Of a stretch of 44,552 bases of DNA, positions 9,836-18,866 are shown in pieces. How positions within the stretch are numbered: position 1 is the first letter of the stretch; the number at the start of each line of letters is the position of its first letter. Made by a program: the position numbers and the translations under genes. The notes below the pieces were generated by a model. That model saw only the letters and a list, made by a program, of their open reading frames with translations. It did no database searches and was not told where the DNA came from. The stretch is taken from contig DAHWBS010000008.1 of the NCBI GenBank assembly GCA_027323445.1, positions 1 to 44,552 of the forward strand, in the 5' to 3' direction. The stretch comes from Leptospirillum sp. GTDB lineage: Bacteria > Nitrospirota > Leptospirillia > Leptospirillales > Leptospirillaceae.

Positions 9836-10236
9836 ACTTGAGTTCCACCAGTTGATTTCTGAGGTATCTGGGATTGGCAACCGTTTCGACGCCATCCAGG
9901 ATGGCAATGGTCATGAGCTCGCTCAGGCCCCACTCAAAAGCGCCTATCTCTGGTCCACACTCTCGCTGTACGGATTCTATTTCTAGAGTGACGGAGGAGG
10001 GAAATCCTGAAAGTGCTGTAAATTTCATCCCGAGAAGGGATATGGACATCCTCAACCTTATTGCCGTATAAGACATCTTTGGCATATAATGTGTAAGTGA
10101 AATCCATGGGAGCTTTTCTTGACTTCGCCGGCCACCAAAAAAGCACGGCAGAATATCTGGTGTTTGCCTTTTTCGTGAATTCCTGGCTCCTCTTCGATCC
10201 CCTCAAACAGACCTAACAAGGACCCCAGAAAAACTC

Positions 10237-12201
10237 ATGATCAGTCTTGTCAATCTTTCAAAACACTATCCGACTCGTACTCTCTTCGACAATCTCTCCC
10301 TAAAAATCAGTCTCCGGGAACGAATGGCCATTGTTGGTCCAAACGGAGCCGGAAAGTCTTCTCTTTTGAAGATGATTGCAGGACAGCTGGAGCCCGACTC
10401 CGGTCAAGTCATCCTCCCTGTCTCCGCCAGAATCGGCTATCTTCCCCAGGACCTTGAAATTGTATCGGATCGGACAGCGGTCGGAGAGGTTGTGGGAGGA
10501 GATGCGACCCTCATGGAGGTCGAGGATGAAATGAAACGCATCGAAACCAGGCTCTCGGACCAGGATTTCCAGAATGACCCGGGGTATCAAAAGATGCTTG
10601 TCCGCTATGGGGATTTACAAACCCGCTTCGGAGCCCTTGGAGGATTCGAACAGGAAGCTCGCGCCAGAAAAATTCTCAACGGACTGAATTTTTCCAGCCG
10701 GCAGATGGATATGCGGGTCGAAGAGCTTTCCGGCGGATGGCGCATGCGGGTTGCCCTGGCCAAAACGCTCATTACCGAACCGGACATTCTTCTTCTTGAT
10801 GAGCCCACCAATCATCTGGACATTCCCTCCATCGAATGGCTGGAAGGATTTCTCAACGAGTTTTCCGGATCGGTCCTCCTGATTTCCCATGACAGAACGT
10901 TCATGAACAATGTCGTCAACGGTGTCATCGAGCTCTCAAGCGGTCGAGCGACCGTTTACGCAGGCCATTATGACCATTACATCGAAGAAAAGGCTTCCCG
11001 TCAGGAAGCTCTTGAAACCGCCTACGAACGCCAACAGGGAGAAATTGCCCGAATCGAATCCTTTGTGGAACGATTCCGGGCAAAGGCATCCAAGGCTACA
11101 CAGGCCCAGTCCCGCCTCAAGGCCCTTGAAAAAATGGAGCGGATCGAGCTTGACTCCCAGGAGAAAACCGTCAAGTTCAAGTTTCCACAGCCACAGCGCT
11201 CAGGTAATATTGTCGTTTCCCTGAAAGGGGTAACAAAGGGATTCGAGGGACGGACCATTATTCCATCCCTGGACCTTGTCATTCACAGAAGTGTCAAGGT
11301 TGCCCTTGTAGGACCAAACGGAGCCGGAAAATCAACCCTGTTGCGAATGCTCGCCGGAGTAATGCATCCGGACCAGGGGTCGATCATCCCCGGAGCGAAT
11401 GTCACAATCACCTACTTTGCACAACACCAGCTCGAAACACTCGACCCGCACCATACGGTTCTTGAGTCCATGGAATCCCAGGCTCCGGACTCCGAAACAC
11501 AGACCAAGATACGGAGCCTTCTTGGAGCATTCCTCTTCCGAAAGGATGAAGTGACCAAAAAGGTCGGAGTTCTTTCCGGCGGAGAAAAAAGCCGTCTGGC
11601 ACTTGCAAGGATGCTTCTGGTGCCGGCAAACTTCATACTTCTCGATGAACCGACCAACCATCTTGATATCGCCTCCCGGGAATGTCTTGAGTTCGCCCTT
11701 CAGTCCTACGGAGGAACACTCATATTCATTACCCATGACAGACATCTCATCGAAACGGTCGCAACGGACATCATCGAGGTTCTTCCCGGCAAGGTCACCC
11801 CTCTGTGGAACACCCCCTACGAAGCCTATGTTGCCAAAAGACGCGCAGAATCCGGTGGGCAACAAATGCCCCCCAGTCTGACAAGAGAATCCGATCAACC
11901 AGGCAAAGACACGATCGCCAAAAGCGGCCAAGTGCAAAAAGCACCGGCAAAAAACAGTTCAAACAACCACGAGCGGGATCTCATGAAGATCCGGTTATCC
12001 CGGATCGAGCAAGAAATGGAATCGATTACCCAGAAGATCACCTCCCTTGAGGAGGAAATCGCATCCCGTGTTTCCGGACAAATGGACTACAAAACCAAAA
12101 GCGATATTAAAAAAATAGAGATCAAAATCAATGAGTCCAGAAAATCACTTGATGCGCTGACGCTGGAGTGGGACAAGCTTGCCGAAATAATCTCTCGATA
12201 A
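10237..12201 (+). CDS. ABC-F family ATP-binding protein (Uup/YheS-like)
   Basis: Two Walker A motifs ([22 protein letters not shown]), two signature motifs, [12 protein letters not shown] twice, C-terminal coiled coil. Confidence 0.95.
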   Translation: MISLVNLSKHYPTRTLFDNLSLKISLRERMAIVGPNGAGKSSLLKMIAGQLEPDSGQVILPVSARIGYLPQDLEIVSDRTAVGEVVGGDATLMEVEDEMKRIETRLSDQDFQNDPGYQKMLVRYGDLQTRFGALGGFEQEARARKILNGLNFSSRQMDMRVEELSGGWRMRVALAKTLITEPDILLLDEPTNHLDIPSIEWLEGFLNEFSGSVLLISHDRTFMNNVVNGVIELSSGRATVYAGHYDHYIEEKASRQEALETAYERQQGEIARIESFVERFRAKASKATQAQSRLKALEKMERIELDSQEKTVKFKFPQPQRSGNIVVSLKGVTKGFEGRTIIPSLDLVIHRSVKVALVGPNGAGKSTLLRMLAGVMHPDQGSIIPGANVTITYFAQHQLETLDPHHTVLESMESQAPDSETQTKIRSLLGAFLFRKDEVTKKVGVLSGGEKSRLALARMLLVPANFILLDEPTNHLDIASRECLEFALQSYGGTLIFITHDRHLIETVATDIIEVLPGKVTPLWNTPYEAYVAKRRAESGGQQMPPSLTRESDQPGKDTIAKSGQVQKAPAKNSSNNHERDLMKIRLSRIEQEMESITQKITSLEEEIASRVSGQMDYKTKSDIKKIEIKINESRKSLDALTLEWDKLAEIISR

Positions 12202-12223
12202 ATACATCACATGGAGAACTGAC

Positions 12224-13117
12224 ATGTCCCTGAACCAAAAAAACGAGGCCTCCACCACTCAAGCGCCTGTCGTTGTCTTTTACCACCAAGAGTGCTCCGA
12301 CGGGTTTGGGGCCGCCCTTTCGGCATGGCTTAAATATGCGGACAAAACCCCAATCACCCTCACTCCGTTGTCTTACGGAGACACACTTCCCGCTCTTCCG
12401 ACCGCTTCCGATGTCTATATTCTCGATTTTTCACTTCCAGTCGACGTTTTTCTCGAACTCCGGAAAAACAACTTCAGGGTTTCCATGATCGACCATCATC
12501 AGACCGCCCAGGAACATTACGGACAATTCTTTGCAGGCGATAGGGATATCATCTTCGACATGAACCACTCTGGAGCCGCCCTGGCCTGGCTTCACTTTCA
12601 CCCGGGCACAAAAGTGCCCGCCCTTATCCGCTATATTGAGGACAAGGACCTTTGGACATGGAAACTCCCCGGAAGTCTCGAAATCAACTCGGCGCTGGCC
12701 TCCCACCCGATGGATTTCGCCCTCTGGAACCGATTTCTTGTCGAGCTTGAAAACAGTCCTCCTGAAGAAACCGGTCTCTACAAGGAAGGCTCGGCCATCT
12801 TGAGATATCAGGAAAGGCTCCTGGGGCAGGCGATCAAGAATACCGGAACAATGGGGAGACTGGATCAGGGGGAGGAAGGATTTTTCGTCAACAGCCCAAT
12901 TTTAAACTCTGAAATCGGTGGAAGGGCCAAAACATTCAGCAATATGGTCGGAATATGGTCCGTCAAGCCTGATGGTCGGGTCTCGTACAGCCTGAGGTCG
13001 AGCGATGGAGGTCCCGATGTCGCCAGAATCGCCCAACGCTTTGGCGGCGGCGGACATAAAAGGGCAGCAGGATTCATCGTTGACCAAATTGTTCACACAC
13101 CGCTCCCTCCCAAATAA
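12224..13117 (+). CDS. DHH/DHHA1 family phosphoesterase
   Basis: HQECSDGFGAA, DHHQTAQEHYGQ, C-terminal FGGGGHKRAAGF. Confidence 0.85.
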   Translation: MSLNQKNEASTTQAPVVVFYHQECSDGFGAALSAWLKYADKTPITLTPLSYGDTLPALPTASDVYILDFSLPVDVFLELRKNNFRVSMIDHHQTAQEHYGQFFAGDRDIIFDMNHSGAALAWLHFHPGTKVPALIRYIEDKDLWTWKLPGSLEINSALASHPMDFALWNRFLVELENSPPEETGLYKEGSAILRYQERLLGQAIKNTGTMGRLDQGEEGFFVNSPILNSEIGGRAKTFSNMVGIWSVKPDGRVSYSLRSSDGGPDVARIAQRFGGGGHKRAAGFIVDQIVHTPLPPK

Positions 13118-13118
13118 A

Positions 13119-13142
13119 AACGGGGGGCATTGCCCCCCGTTC
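13119..13142. terminator. intrinsic terminator-type hairpin
   Basis: AAAAACGGGGGGCATTGCCCCCCGTT between convergent genes. Confidence 0.8.
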
Positions 13143-13176
13143 ACTTAACTACAGATCTTCAGATCCTGAATCACAA

Positions 13177-13677
13177 TCATCCAACCTGAATTTCAACAAC
13201 CTTCGGCTTGGCTTCCGCCCTTTTCCCGATCCGGACATCCAGAATACCGTCACGCATCTGGGCTGAAACAGAAGCTCCGTCGGCATCATCCGGCATGACA
13301 AAAGACCGATAGAACTTTCCGGTAATCCGCTCAACCCGGTGATAGGTCTTTCCATCGCCTTCTTCCGTTTTCCGGGTGCGTTCTCCGGATATGGACAGAA
13401 CACCGCTTTCGATTACAACCTTCACGGCTTCCTTCTTCACATCAGGAAGCTCTGCAATAACGTGATAGGCAGCCTCGTCCTCTGCGATATCCACCACCGG
13501 CGCCCAGTCAGCCACAGCCGCCTCGGACTTTTTCAACTCTCCATTTTCTCTGCGTTCGAACGGCCGACCAAAGACCGGGGTCAAACGACGTCCAAGTGCT
13601 TCCAGTTCCCTGACAGGATCCCAACGAAGAGTGCCATTTAGCGTGTTCATCTCAAACCTCCAAATCCTGACGGCCAA
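13177..13677 (-). CDS. Hsp20/alpha-crystallin family small heat shock protein
   Basis: WAPVVDIAEDEAAYHVIAELPDVKKEAVKVVIESGVLSISGERTRK; probable start at MNTLNGTL (~13650). Confidence 0.93.
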   Translation of the reverse strand: MAVRIWRFEMNTLNGTLRWDPVRELEALGRRLTPVFGRPFERRENGELKKSEAAVADWAPVVDIAEDEAAYHVIAELPDVKKEAVKVVIESGVLSISGERTRKTEEGDGKTYHRVERITGKFYRSFVMPDDADGASVSAQMRDGILDVRIGKRAEAKPKVVEIQVG

Positions 13678-13741
13678 GAAACCTGACCGAAGTTCATAAC
13701 TTATAGGGGCAACCAGCTTATCTGCCCTCCACCTTCGGGGA

Positions 13742-14608
13742 TTATCCCCCTTTCTCTTTCACCCCTATTATATCCCCTCTTTTTATTCTGTCAAGTATTA
13801 TGTCAATACTGAATCCGCCATCCCCTCCAAAATGGGAGGTCACATCCCAGATTCCCCCTATGTTTTTCATCCCTTCCTCTCCCAGACAGAGGTCCCCGAA
13901 ACGGGTCCGGATCAGATGAAGGATATTATATCCAAGCCCCGACAGGATTTTACGGATCTCCCGGTTTTTACCTTCGCAAAGGGTGATATCGATCCAGGTT
14001 GTTCTCTCATTGGCTTTCGCGACCTTGACCGTGGGAGCCAGAAAGCCCCACGGTCTGCCCGCATCCCCTTTTGTGACAAGCTCCAGATCTTTCTCTTTCA
14101 TGGCCGGCCTGACCTGAACACGGTACGTTCGGGGAATCTCGAATGCGGGGTCCAGAAGAGGCGAAAGCTCCCCTGGACGACTTGTCAGCAATATCAGCCC
14201 GGAAGAAGCCATATCAAGCCTTCCCAGTGGAGTAATTTTTCCAGAAAACCCGTTTCCCCAAGGGCTTTTCTCAATCAGTCGACCGATTTCCCGATCTTTT
14301 CTTTCCGGATCCTGGCCGACAAGAATTCCCCTCGGCTTGTTCATGGCCAGAACCAGGTAGGGCGCAGGTGAAATTCTTTTACCATCGAGACTGATATCAG
14401 GGAACCCCCCAATAGGCGCCGAAAAAACAAGATCCGGAGAAGACAGAACTTGCCCATGCCAGGAAATCCGGCCATTCCTGATCATCCTGAGTGTTTCCTG
14501 ACGCGAGGCAATTCCTGTTTTTGAAAACCATCGGTCAATCGTATGAGAGATATTTTGGGGTGCGGATTTTGGTCGATCCACAGGAAAGCCCTTTCTGTAA
14601 TAGTTCAT
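13742..14608 (-). CDS. RsuA/RluB family pseudouridine synthase
   Basis: S4-like N-terminus (RWFSKTGIASRQETLRMIRNGRI), MNKPRGILV, LGRLDMASSGLILLT, EGKNREIRKIL. Confidence 0.9.
   Translation of the reverse strand: MNYYRKGFPVDRPKSAPQNISHTIDRWFSKTGIASRQETLRMIRNGRISWHGQVLSSPDLVFSAPIGGFPDISLDGKRISPAPYLVLAMNKPRGILVGQDPERKDREIGRLIEKSPWGNGFSGKITPLGRLDMASSGLILLTSRPGELSPLLDPAFEIPRTYRVQVRPAMKEKDLELVTKGDAGRPWGFLAPTVKVAKANERTTWIDITLCEGKNREIRKILSGLGYNILHLIRTRFGDLCLGEEGMKNIGGIWDVTSHFGGDGGFSIDIILDRIKRGDIIGVKEKGG
13767..13794 (-). promoter_or_regulatory. near-consensus sigma-70 promoter for the hsp20 gene
   Basis: Minus strand TTGACA - 16 nt - TATAAT, inside the 3' end of the upstream pseudouridine synthase CDS. 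Confidence 0.75.
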
Positions 14609-14810
14609 TCATTTTTAATTAATCCTCTAAAAAAGCTGAAAAAGCTTGTTTTCAGTCAAATACGTCAAATTTCCCTTTGAATCAAAATGCAGATCTGATG
14701 ATCTCGTTTTTTCTTGACCAGACTCAATCGATCACTTTATAATAGAAAAACCTAAGAGATAAAATTTGGAATTCCCTCTGGAATTCGTTTGATAAACCGA
14801 AAGGACCATC

Positions 14811-15425
14811 ATGAACTGGCTAATCACTCAATCCGTGTCTTGGTGTATCGGAGCACACCTTCTGGCGTCATCTGTGCCCTATCAGGCAACTATTACAAAA
14901 ATAGCCTGCACCCATCATGTAAATCCGACTCTGGTTGCCGCCATCATAGAAAAAGAATCGGGATTTCATCGGCGGAAGAAGCGAGTCGAGCCTTCCATTC
15001 ACGATGTTTCAAGGGGGCTTATGCAGATCACTCTTGGAACGGCCAGGATGATGGGGTTTCGGGGGAATCCCGAAAGACTCTACTCTCCAGTCGTGAACAT
15101 TCACTACGGAGTTCGCTATCTGGCCTATCTGCTGAAACGCTACCCGTCGGGGGAAGATGCGATTGCTGCCTACAATGACGGCCGCCCGCACTTTAAGCGG
15201 GGGCATTATGCAAACTCACGTGGGGGATATTCCGTACAGCGTTATGTCAGCGATGTCCTCAGAAACACCAAAAATCTCATGATCGCATCCGTTAACAGCT
15301 GGGACTTCGAGAACCATCTGGGATTTATGGGAGAACGATCTCCCTCATTGAACTCCCGCTGGCTTCTGGCCGACATTGGGCTTTCCAGGAATAACAGTCT
15401 TGGGAACCACAGGACGGGATTTTAG
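14811..15425 (+). CDS. SLT-type lytic transglycosylase
   Basis: VNPTLVAAIIEKESGFH, SRGLMQITLGTARMMGF, VNIHYGVRYLAYLL, AIAAYNDG. Confidence 0.88.
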   Translation: MNWLITQSVSWCIGAHLLASSVPYQATITKIACTHHVNPTLVAAIIEKESGFHRRKKRVEPSIHDVSRGLMQITLGTARMMGFRGNPERLYSPVVNIHYGVRYLAYLLKRYPSGEDAIAAYNDGRPHFKRGHYANSRGGYSVQRYVSDVLRNTKNLMIASVNSWDFENHLGFMGERSPSLNSRWLLADIGLSRNNSLGNHRTGF

Positions 15426-15704
15426 GTGAGTGTTCCGATACTTGAAATAAGCACCAGCGTTGGCAATAAAGGCATCGACGCTGGACTCCATCTTCCGGTG
15501 CTCCATCGATTCATAAAAAAGGACAAGCCCTGAAAGAATCACCGCCCCACCGAGCGTCAGAGCGACAACCGACCTGATTTGATGGCGTATACCAAGCCCC
15601 AGAACGAGCGACACGATCCCCAAAGCGATCACTAAAGTCGCAAGGCTTAAAAACAAAAGCATTGTCATTTTTACTCCCTTCTTCATTGGGTGATAAACCC
15701 GCAA
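15345..15704 (-). CDS. hypothetical membrane protein (two predicted spans)
   Basis: Hydrophobic segments MTMLLFLSLATLVIALGIVSLVLGLG and VVALTLGGAVILSGLVLFY; overlaps the 3' end of the opposite-strand SLT gene. Confidence 0.55.
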   Translation of the reverse strand: MRVYHPMKKGVKMTMLLFLSLATLVIALGIVSLVLGLGIRHQIRSVVALTLGGAVILSGLVLFYESMEHRKMESSVDAFIANAGAYFKYRNTHLKSRPVVPKTVIPGKPNVGQKPAGVQ

Positions 15705-15758
15705 TTCCCACTTCGTCCAATCTAGCGCGTTAATCCTGCATTAGCAAGGGCAAAGTGA

Positions 15759-17180
15759 TCAGAGCAACCGTTCCAAAGCCTCCTTTACAACAAGATTCAG
15801 CTGCTGGCCCCCCAAAGACACAGCTCCCTGCCGCTGGATAAAAACCCTGACCATAACACGCCTGACCGGCAAGGAAAGCAAGAGTTCAGCCATTGGCTCC
15901 CTCGACAGGGTTTCCAAAAGCGGATCCCAGACCAGAAGACCACTTTTATGAAAGTCCGCCGGATTTTCTGGCCGAGTGTCCCTTGAAGCAATATCGATTC
16001 TCAAATCACCATCAGGCAACTCCAGAAGATGAGAAAGCCCTTCTTCCCGAAGCTTGACCGAAGACTCATCGGGGAAGAGCGACTGGACCTTCCCTGGGCG
16101 CCACTCGGACTCATAGACCAGCTCCCACTGTTTTTTTCTTGAAAGGAAGGATGTCCATTTTTCTCCCAGATGCTTTTTCATGGGGTTACTCTCTCTTCGC
16201 CACAACCGGACCGACTCGATGAGAGAATGATCTGTAAGAGAGAGATATCCCTCCAGATCATCCAGAGGATTTCCCAAACCCAAAAGATCGACCGTCTCCC
16301 CCAGCAACCCTGAGAGATCCATGTCAAAAAGCCTGGTCGTCCGATGGAAATAGATCTGCTGATACATGAAAGAGCGGATGACCAGAAACATCTCAAGGGC
16401 ACCGATACCCGACCGATGAAAAGAAAGGGTTTTTTCCTGAAAACGGGTATAGAAAAGAATTCGGTCAAGATCAACCGGACCGATCGAAACGCCACACATA
16501 TATGAGTCCCGTAAAACATAATCCAGGTTATCTACCGTAAAAAGCCCGGAAAACAACGGTTTCAGTGTCTTGATAAAATCCGGTGGCTCAGGAATCGAAA
16601 GGTCCTGGAGGCTTCCTTTCCCGACAAGATAGGCAATCCAGTCGGCAGACAATTTTTCTTCATCCGCGAATCGTCCTGAAGGAGACCGGTCAAGATTTTC
16701 GATCACTACCCTCATCGGTCCCCGGATAATCTCCTGGCTGATGCGCTCATGGGAGATTCCGAATCGCGCCTTGAGAACATGATCATCATAAAAATGGCAA
16801 AAAGGACCATGGCCGCTGTCATGAAAGAGAGCCGATATCCGGAGAAGCGACTCGAACAGTGACGGTGAAAGAGCGCCGGGAAAGCTTTCATTGAACCCCG
16901 GATAAAGATGGGCCGCAAATCGACCGGCGATGTGCATCGCGCCGATCGAGTGGACAAATCGGCTATGTTCTGCAGAAGGAAAGACGAGCCTTGCGCTTTG
17001 GAGCTGCAGGATTGAGCGAAGGCGCTGTATCCAGTCAGAATCGATCAGGTCTTTTTCAGAAGAGCGATCCGGACGGACCGATTTGGACACAAAGGGAATA
17101 TACCCGTGTATAGGGTCAGAGAAAAGAGAAATACCCGAAAGGGGAGAAAGATTCGGGCGGAGGTTATCGTTTTTGGACAT
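15759..17180 (-). CDS. HD-domain phosphohydrolase (SAMHD1/dGTPase-like)
   Basis: DPIHGYI, QLQSARLVFPSAEHSRFVHSIGAMHIAGRF, ALFHDSGHGPFCH. Confidence 0.88.
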   Translation of the reverse strand: MSKNDNLRPNLSPLSGISLFSDPIHGYIPFVSKSVRPDRSSEKDLIDSDWIQRLRSILQLQSARLVFPSAEHSRFVHSIGAMHIAGRFAAHLYPGFNESFPGALSPSLFESLLRISALFHDSGHGPFCHFYDDHVLKARFGISHERISQEIIRGPMRVVIENLDRSPSGRFADEEKLSADWIAYLVGKGSLQDLSIPEPPDFIKTLKPLFSGLFTVDNLDYVLRDSYMCGVSIGPVDLDRILFYTRFQEKTLSFHRSGIGALEMFLVIRSFMYQQIYFHRTTRLFDMDLSGLLGETVDLLGLGNPLDDLEGYLSLTDHSLIESVRLWRRESNPMKKHLGEKWTSFLSRKKQWELVYESEWRPGKVQSLFPDESSVKLREEGLSHLLELPDGDLRIDIASRDTRPENPADFHKSGLLVWDPLLETLSREPMAELLLSLPVRRVMVRVFIQRQGAVSLGGQQLNLVVKEALERLL

Positions 17181-17196
17181 AAACCTCCCCGGGTCC

Positions 17197-17574
17197 GTGA
17201 AAGATGTTCATAAGCCGAGTTCTGTCATACCTCCCCCGAAAGGGAAGCAGGGTGACCATTACTCTAGGCGCAAGATTACCCTTGCGCTCAAGCGACCTTA
17301 CCCGGGAGCATAGACCGGGCCAATCTTATCCCTTGCGGGAGCGCCCCCCTATTTGGTCTTGCACCAGGCGGGGTTTACCATGCCGTCCCTGTCACCAGGT
17401 CCGCGGTGAGCTCTTACCTCGCCTTTTCACCCTTACCCGGACGAATCCGGGCGGTATTTTTTCTGTGGCACTTTCCTTCCCGTCACCGGGACTGGGAGTT
17501 ACCCAGCGCCTCGCCCTTTGGTGCTCGGACTTTCCTCCCGGACGAATCCGGGCGGCCACCTGAACATCTTTCAC
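17197..17574 (-). ncRNA. rnpB: RNase P RNA, bacterial A-type
   Basis: Minus strand contains GAGGAAAGTCCGAGCACC, GTAAGGGTGAAAAGG...GTAAGAGCTCACCGCG, GGTAAACCCCG and ACAGAACTCGGCTTATG; 14-bp P1 helix GTGAAAGATGTTCA/TGAACATCTTTCAC. Confidence 0.95.
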
Positions 17575-17600
17575 TGGACCCGGAGAAGAAGTCCGGGGAA

Positions 17601-18005
17601 TTACCGGGAAGAGACTGGCTGGTCAAGGGCCATGTTGGCCAGCGCATCCGCTCGTTTGTTTTGCTCCCGTGGTACATGCTCAAAAGAAATCCGGTCAAAG
17701 CGACCGGAGAGCTCCCTGACTTTCTGATACAGGGGAAAGAGGCCGGGACTTTTAACCTTGTAGCGCCCTGTTACCTGCCGGATCACAAGCTCGGAATCTG
17801 CCCGGACAACCACTTGCCGGATGCCCATATCGATGGCTGCAGAAAGCCCCGCGACCATCGCTTCATATTCGGCGACATTGTTTGTCCCGTCAGGAAGCCT
17901 CTTTCCCGCCTCCCCGACACACTTTCCTAGCTCATCCACAAGCGTCCATCCGAAAGAAGACGGGCCAGGATTTCCCCTGGAAGCGCCATCGCAATAAAGG
18001 ATCAA
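17601..18005 (-). CDS. rnhA: ribonuclease HI family protein
   Basis: LYCDGASRGNPGPSSFG, NNVAEYEAMVAGL, RADSELVIRQVTGRYKVK, HVPREQNKRADALAN; start probably TTG at ~18005 (ORF track 18053). Confidence 0.9.
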   Translation of the reverse strand: MILYCDGASRGNPGPSSFGWTLVDELGKCVGEAGKRLPDGTNNVAEYEAMVAGLSAAIDMGIRQVVVRADSELVIRQVTGRYKVKSPGLFPLYQKVRELSGRFDRISFEHVPREQNKRADALANMALDQPVSSR

Positions 18006-18739
18006 GACACCTTCCCATCCTCGATATAGAGCCAGCGCTGGCAATATTGACAACTCATGATCTGTTTTCTTTTCTTCACTTCAGTGACGGTCCTTGGGGG
18101 AAGGGTAATCCGGCATGACTCGCAGGCGCCATCAATCACGCGAGTGATCACCTGGCCATTTTTCTGGGAAGACCTGAGACGCTGATAAGTTTCAAGAAGA
18201 TCCTCGTCAAACCCCTCTTCAAGATCTTTTCTGGATTGTTCAATCTCTTCGATCCGCAGCTTTCGCTCTTCGCTTTCTCCGGAAACCCGATTCAACTCTT
18301 CCCGGTACCATTCTTTTTTACGGGCAAGCTCTTCTTCCAGTAACTCAATCTTTTTTGCCAGACTGGCCTGTGCTTCCAGGTTGGCAATGATCTCTTCCTC
18401 CATCCGGTCCTTTTCATCCCGGCGAAACTCCGCTTCGGACAAAAAGGCCTGAATATCGCGGGCATGCTTTAAGTCCTTCTGTCTTTTCTTGCCTTCCAGA
18501 AGAAGCATTTCCGTATCTTTCAGATCCATCTCTATTTTTTGGTGGCTAACCTCCAGACCGCGTAATTCTTCCTTCGAGCTGTCGAGGCTTTTCTCAAGGG
18601 ACTCAAGATGAGCCTTTTCCGTTTCAATGGCAGCCATAGCAATTTCTGTCTGGGCTCGTAGCCTTTGTCCTTCGAGGTCCATGGATTGCAAACGATAGAT
18701 CAGAGACAATGTCTCTTGGAGTGACTGGTCCCCTGACAA
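18002..18739 (-). CDS. coiled-coil protein with C-terminal C4 zinc ribbon (CT398/YbgI-like)
   Basis: Long coiled coil, then ACESCRITLPPRTVTEVKKRKQIMSCQYCQRWLY. Confidence 0.85.
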   Translation of the reverse strand: MSGDQSLQETLSLIYRLQSMDLEGQRLRAQTEIAMAAIETEKAHLESLEKSLDSSKEELRGLEVSHQKIEMDLKDTEMLLLEGKKRQKDLKHARDIQAFLSEAEFRRDEKDRMEEEIIANLEAQASLAKKIELLEEELARKKEWYREELNRVSGESEERKLRIEEIEQSRKDLEEGFDEDLLETYQRLRSSQKNGQVITRVIDGACESCRITLPPRTVTEVKKRKQIMSCQYCQRWLYIEDGKVS

Positions 18740-18780
18740 CCGACCCCCTTTCCCGAACCTCCGGGCGATGATTTATTATA

Positions 18781-18856
18781 TGGTGGGCCCACCAGGACTC
18801 GAACCTGGAACCAACCGGTTATGAGCCGGTAGCTCTGCCCATTGAGCTATAGGCCC
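18781..18856 (-). tRNA. tRNA with CAU anticodon (elongator Met or lysidine-modified Ile2)
   Basis: GGGCCTATAGCTCAATGGGCAGAGCTACCGGCTCATAACCGGTTGGTTCCAGGTTCGAGTCCTGGTGGGCCCACCA folds as a cloverleaf; CCA encoded; lacks initiator features. Confidence 0.95.
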
Positions 18857-18866
18857 CCGCTTATCC

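Noticed and set aside
13651-13766. Hsp20 leader as a ROSE or fourU RNA thermometer
   Set aside because: I could not find a clear anti-SD segment pairing with GGAGG; kept only as a structured leader
13832-14371. 179-aa plus-strand ORF
   Set aside because: Shadow ORF antisense to the pseudouridine synthase gene
17204-17930. Several plus- and minus-strand ORFs of 60-174 aa
   Set aside because: They lie over the RNase P RNA and rnhA and have no protein-like conservation
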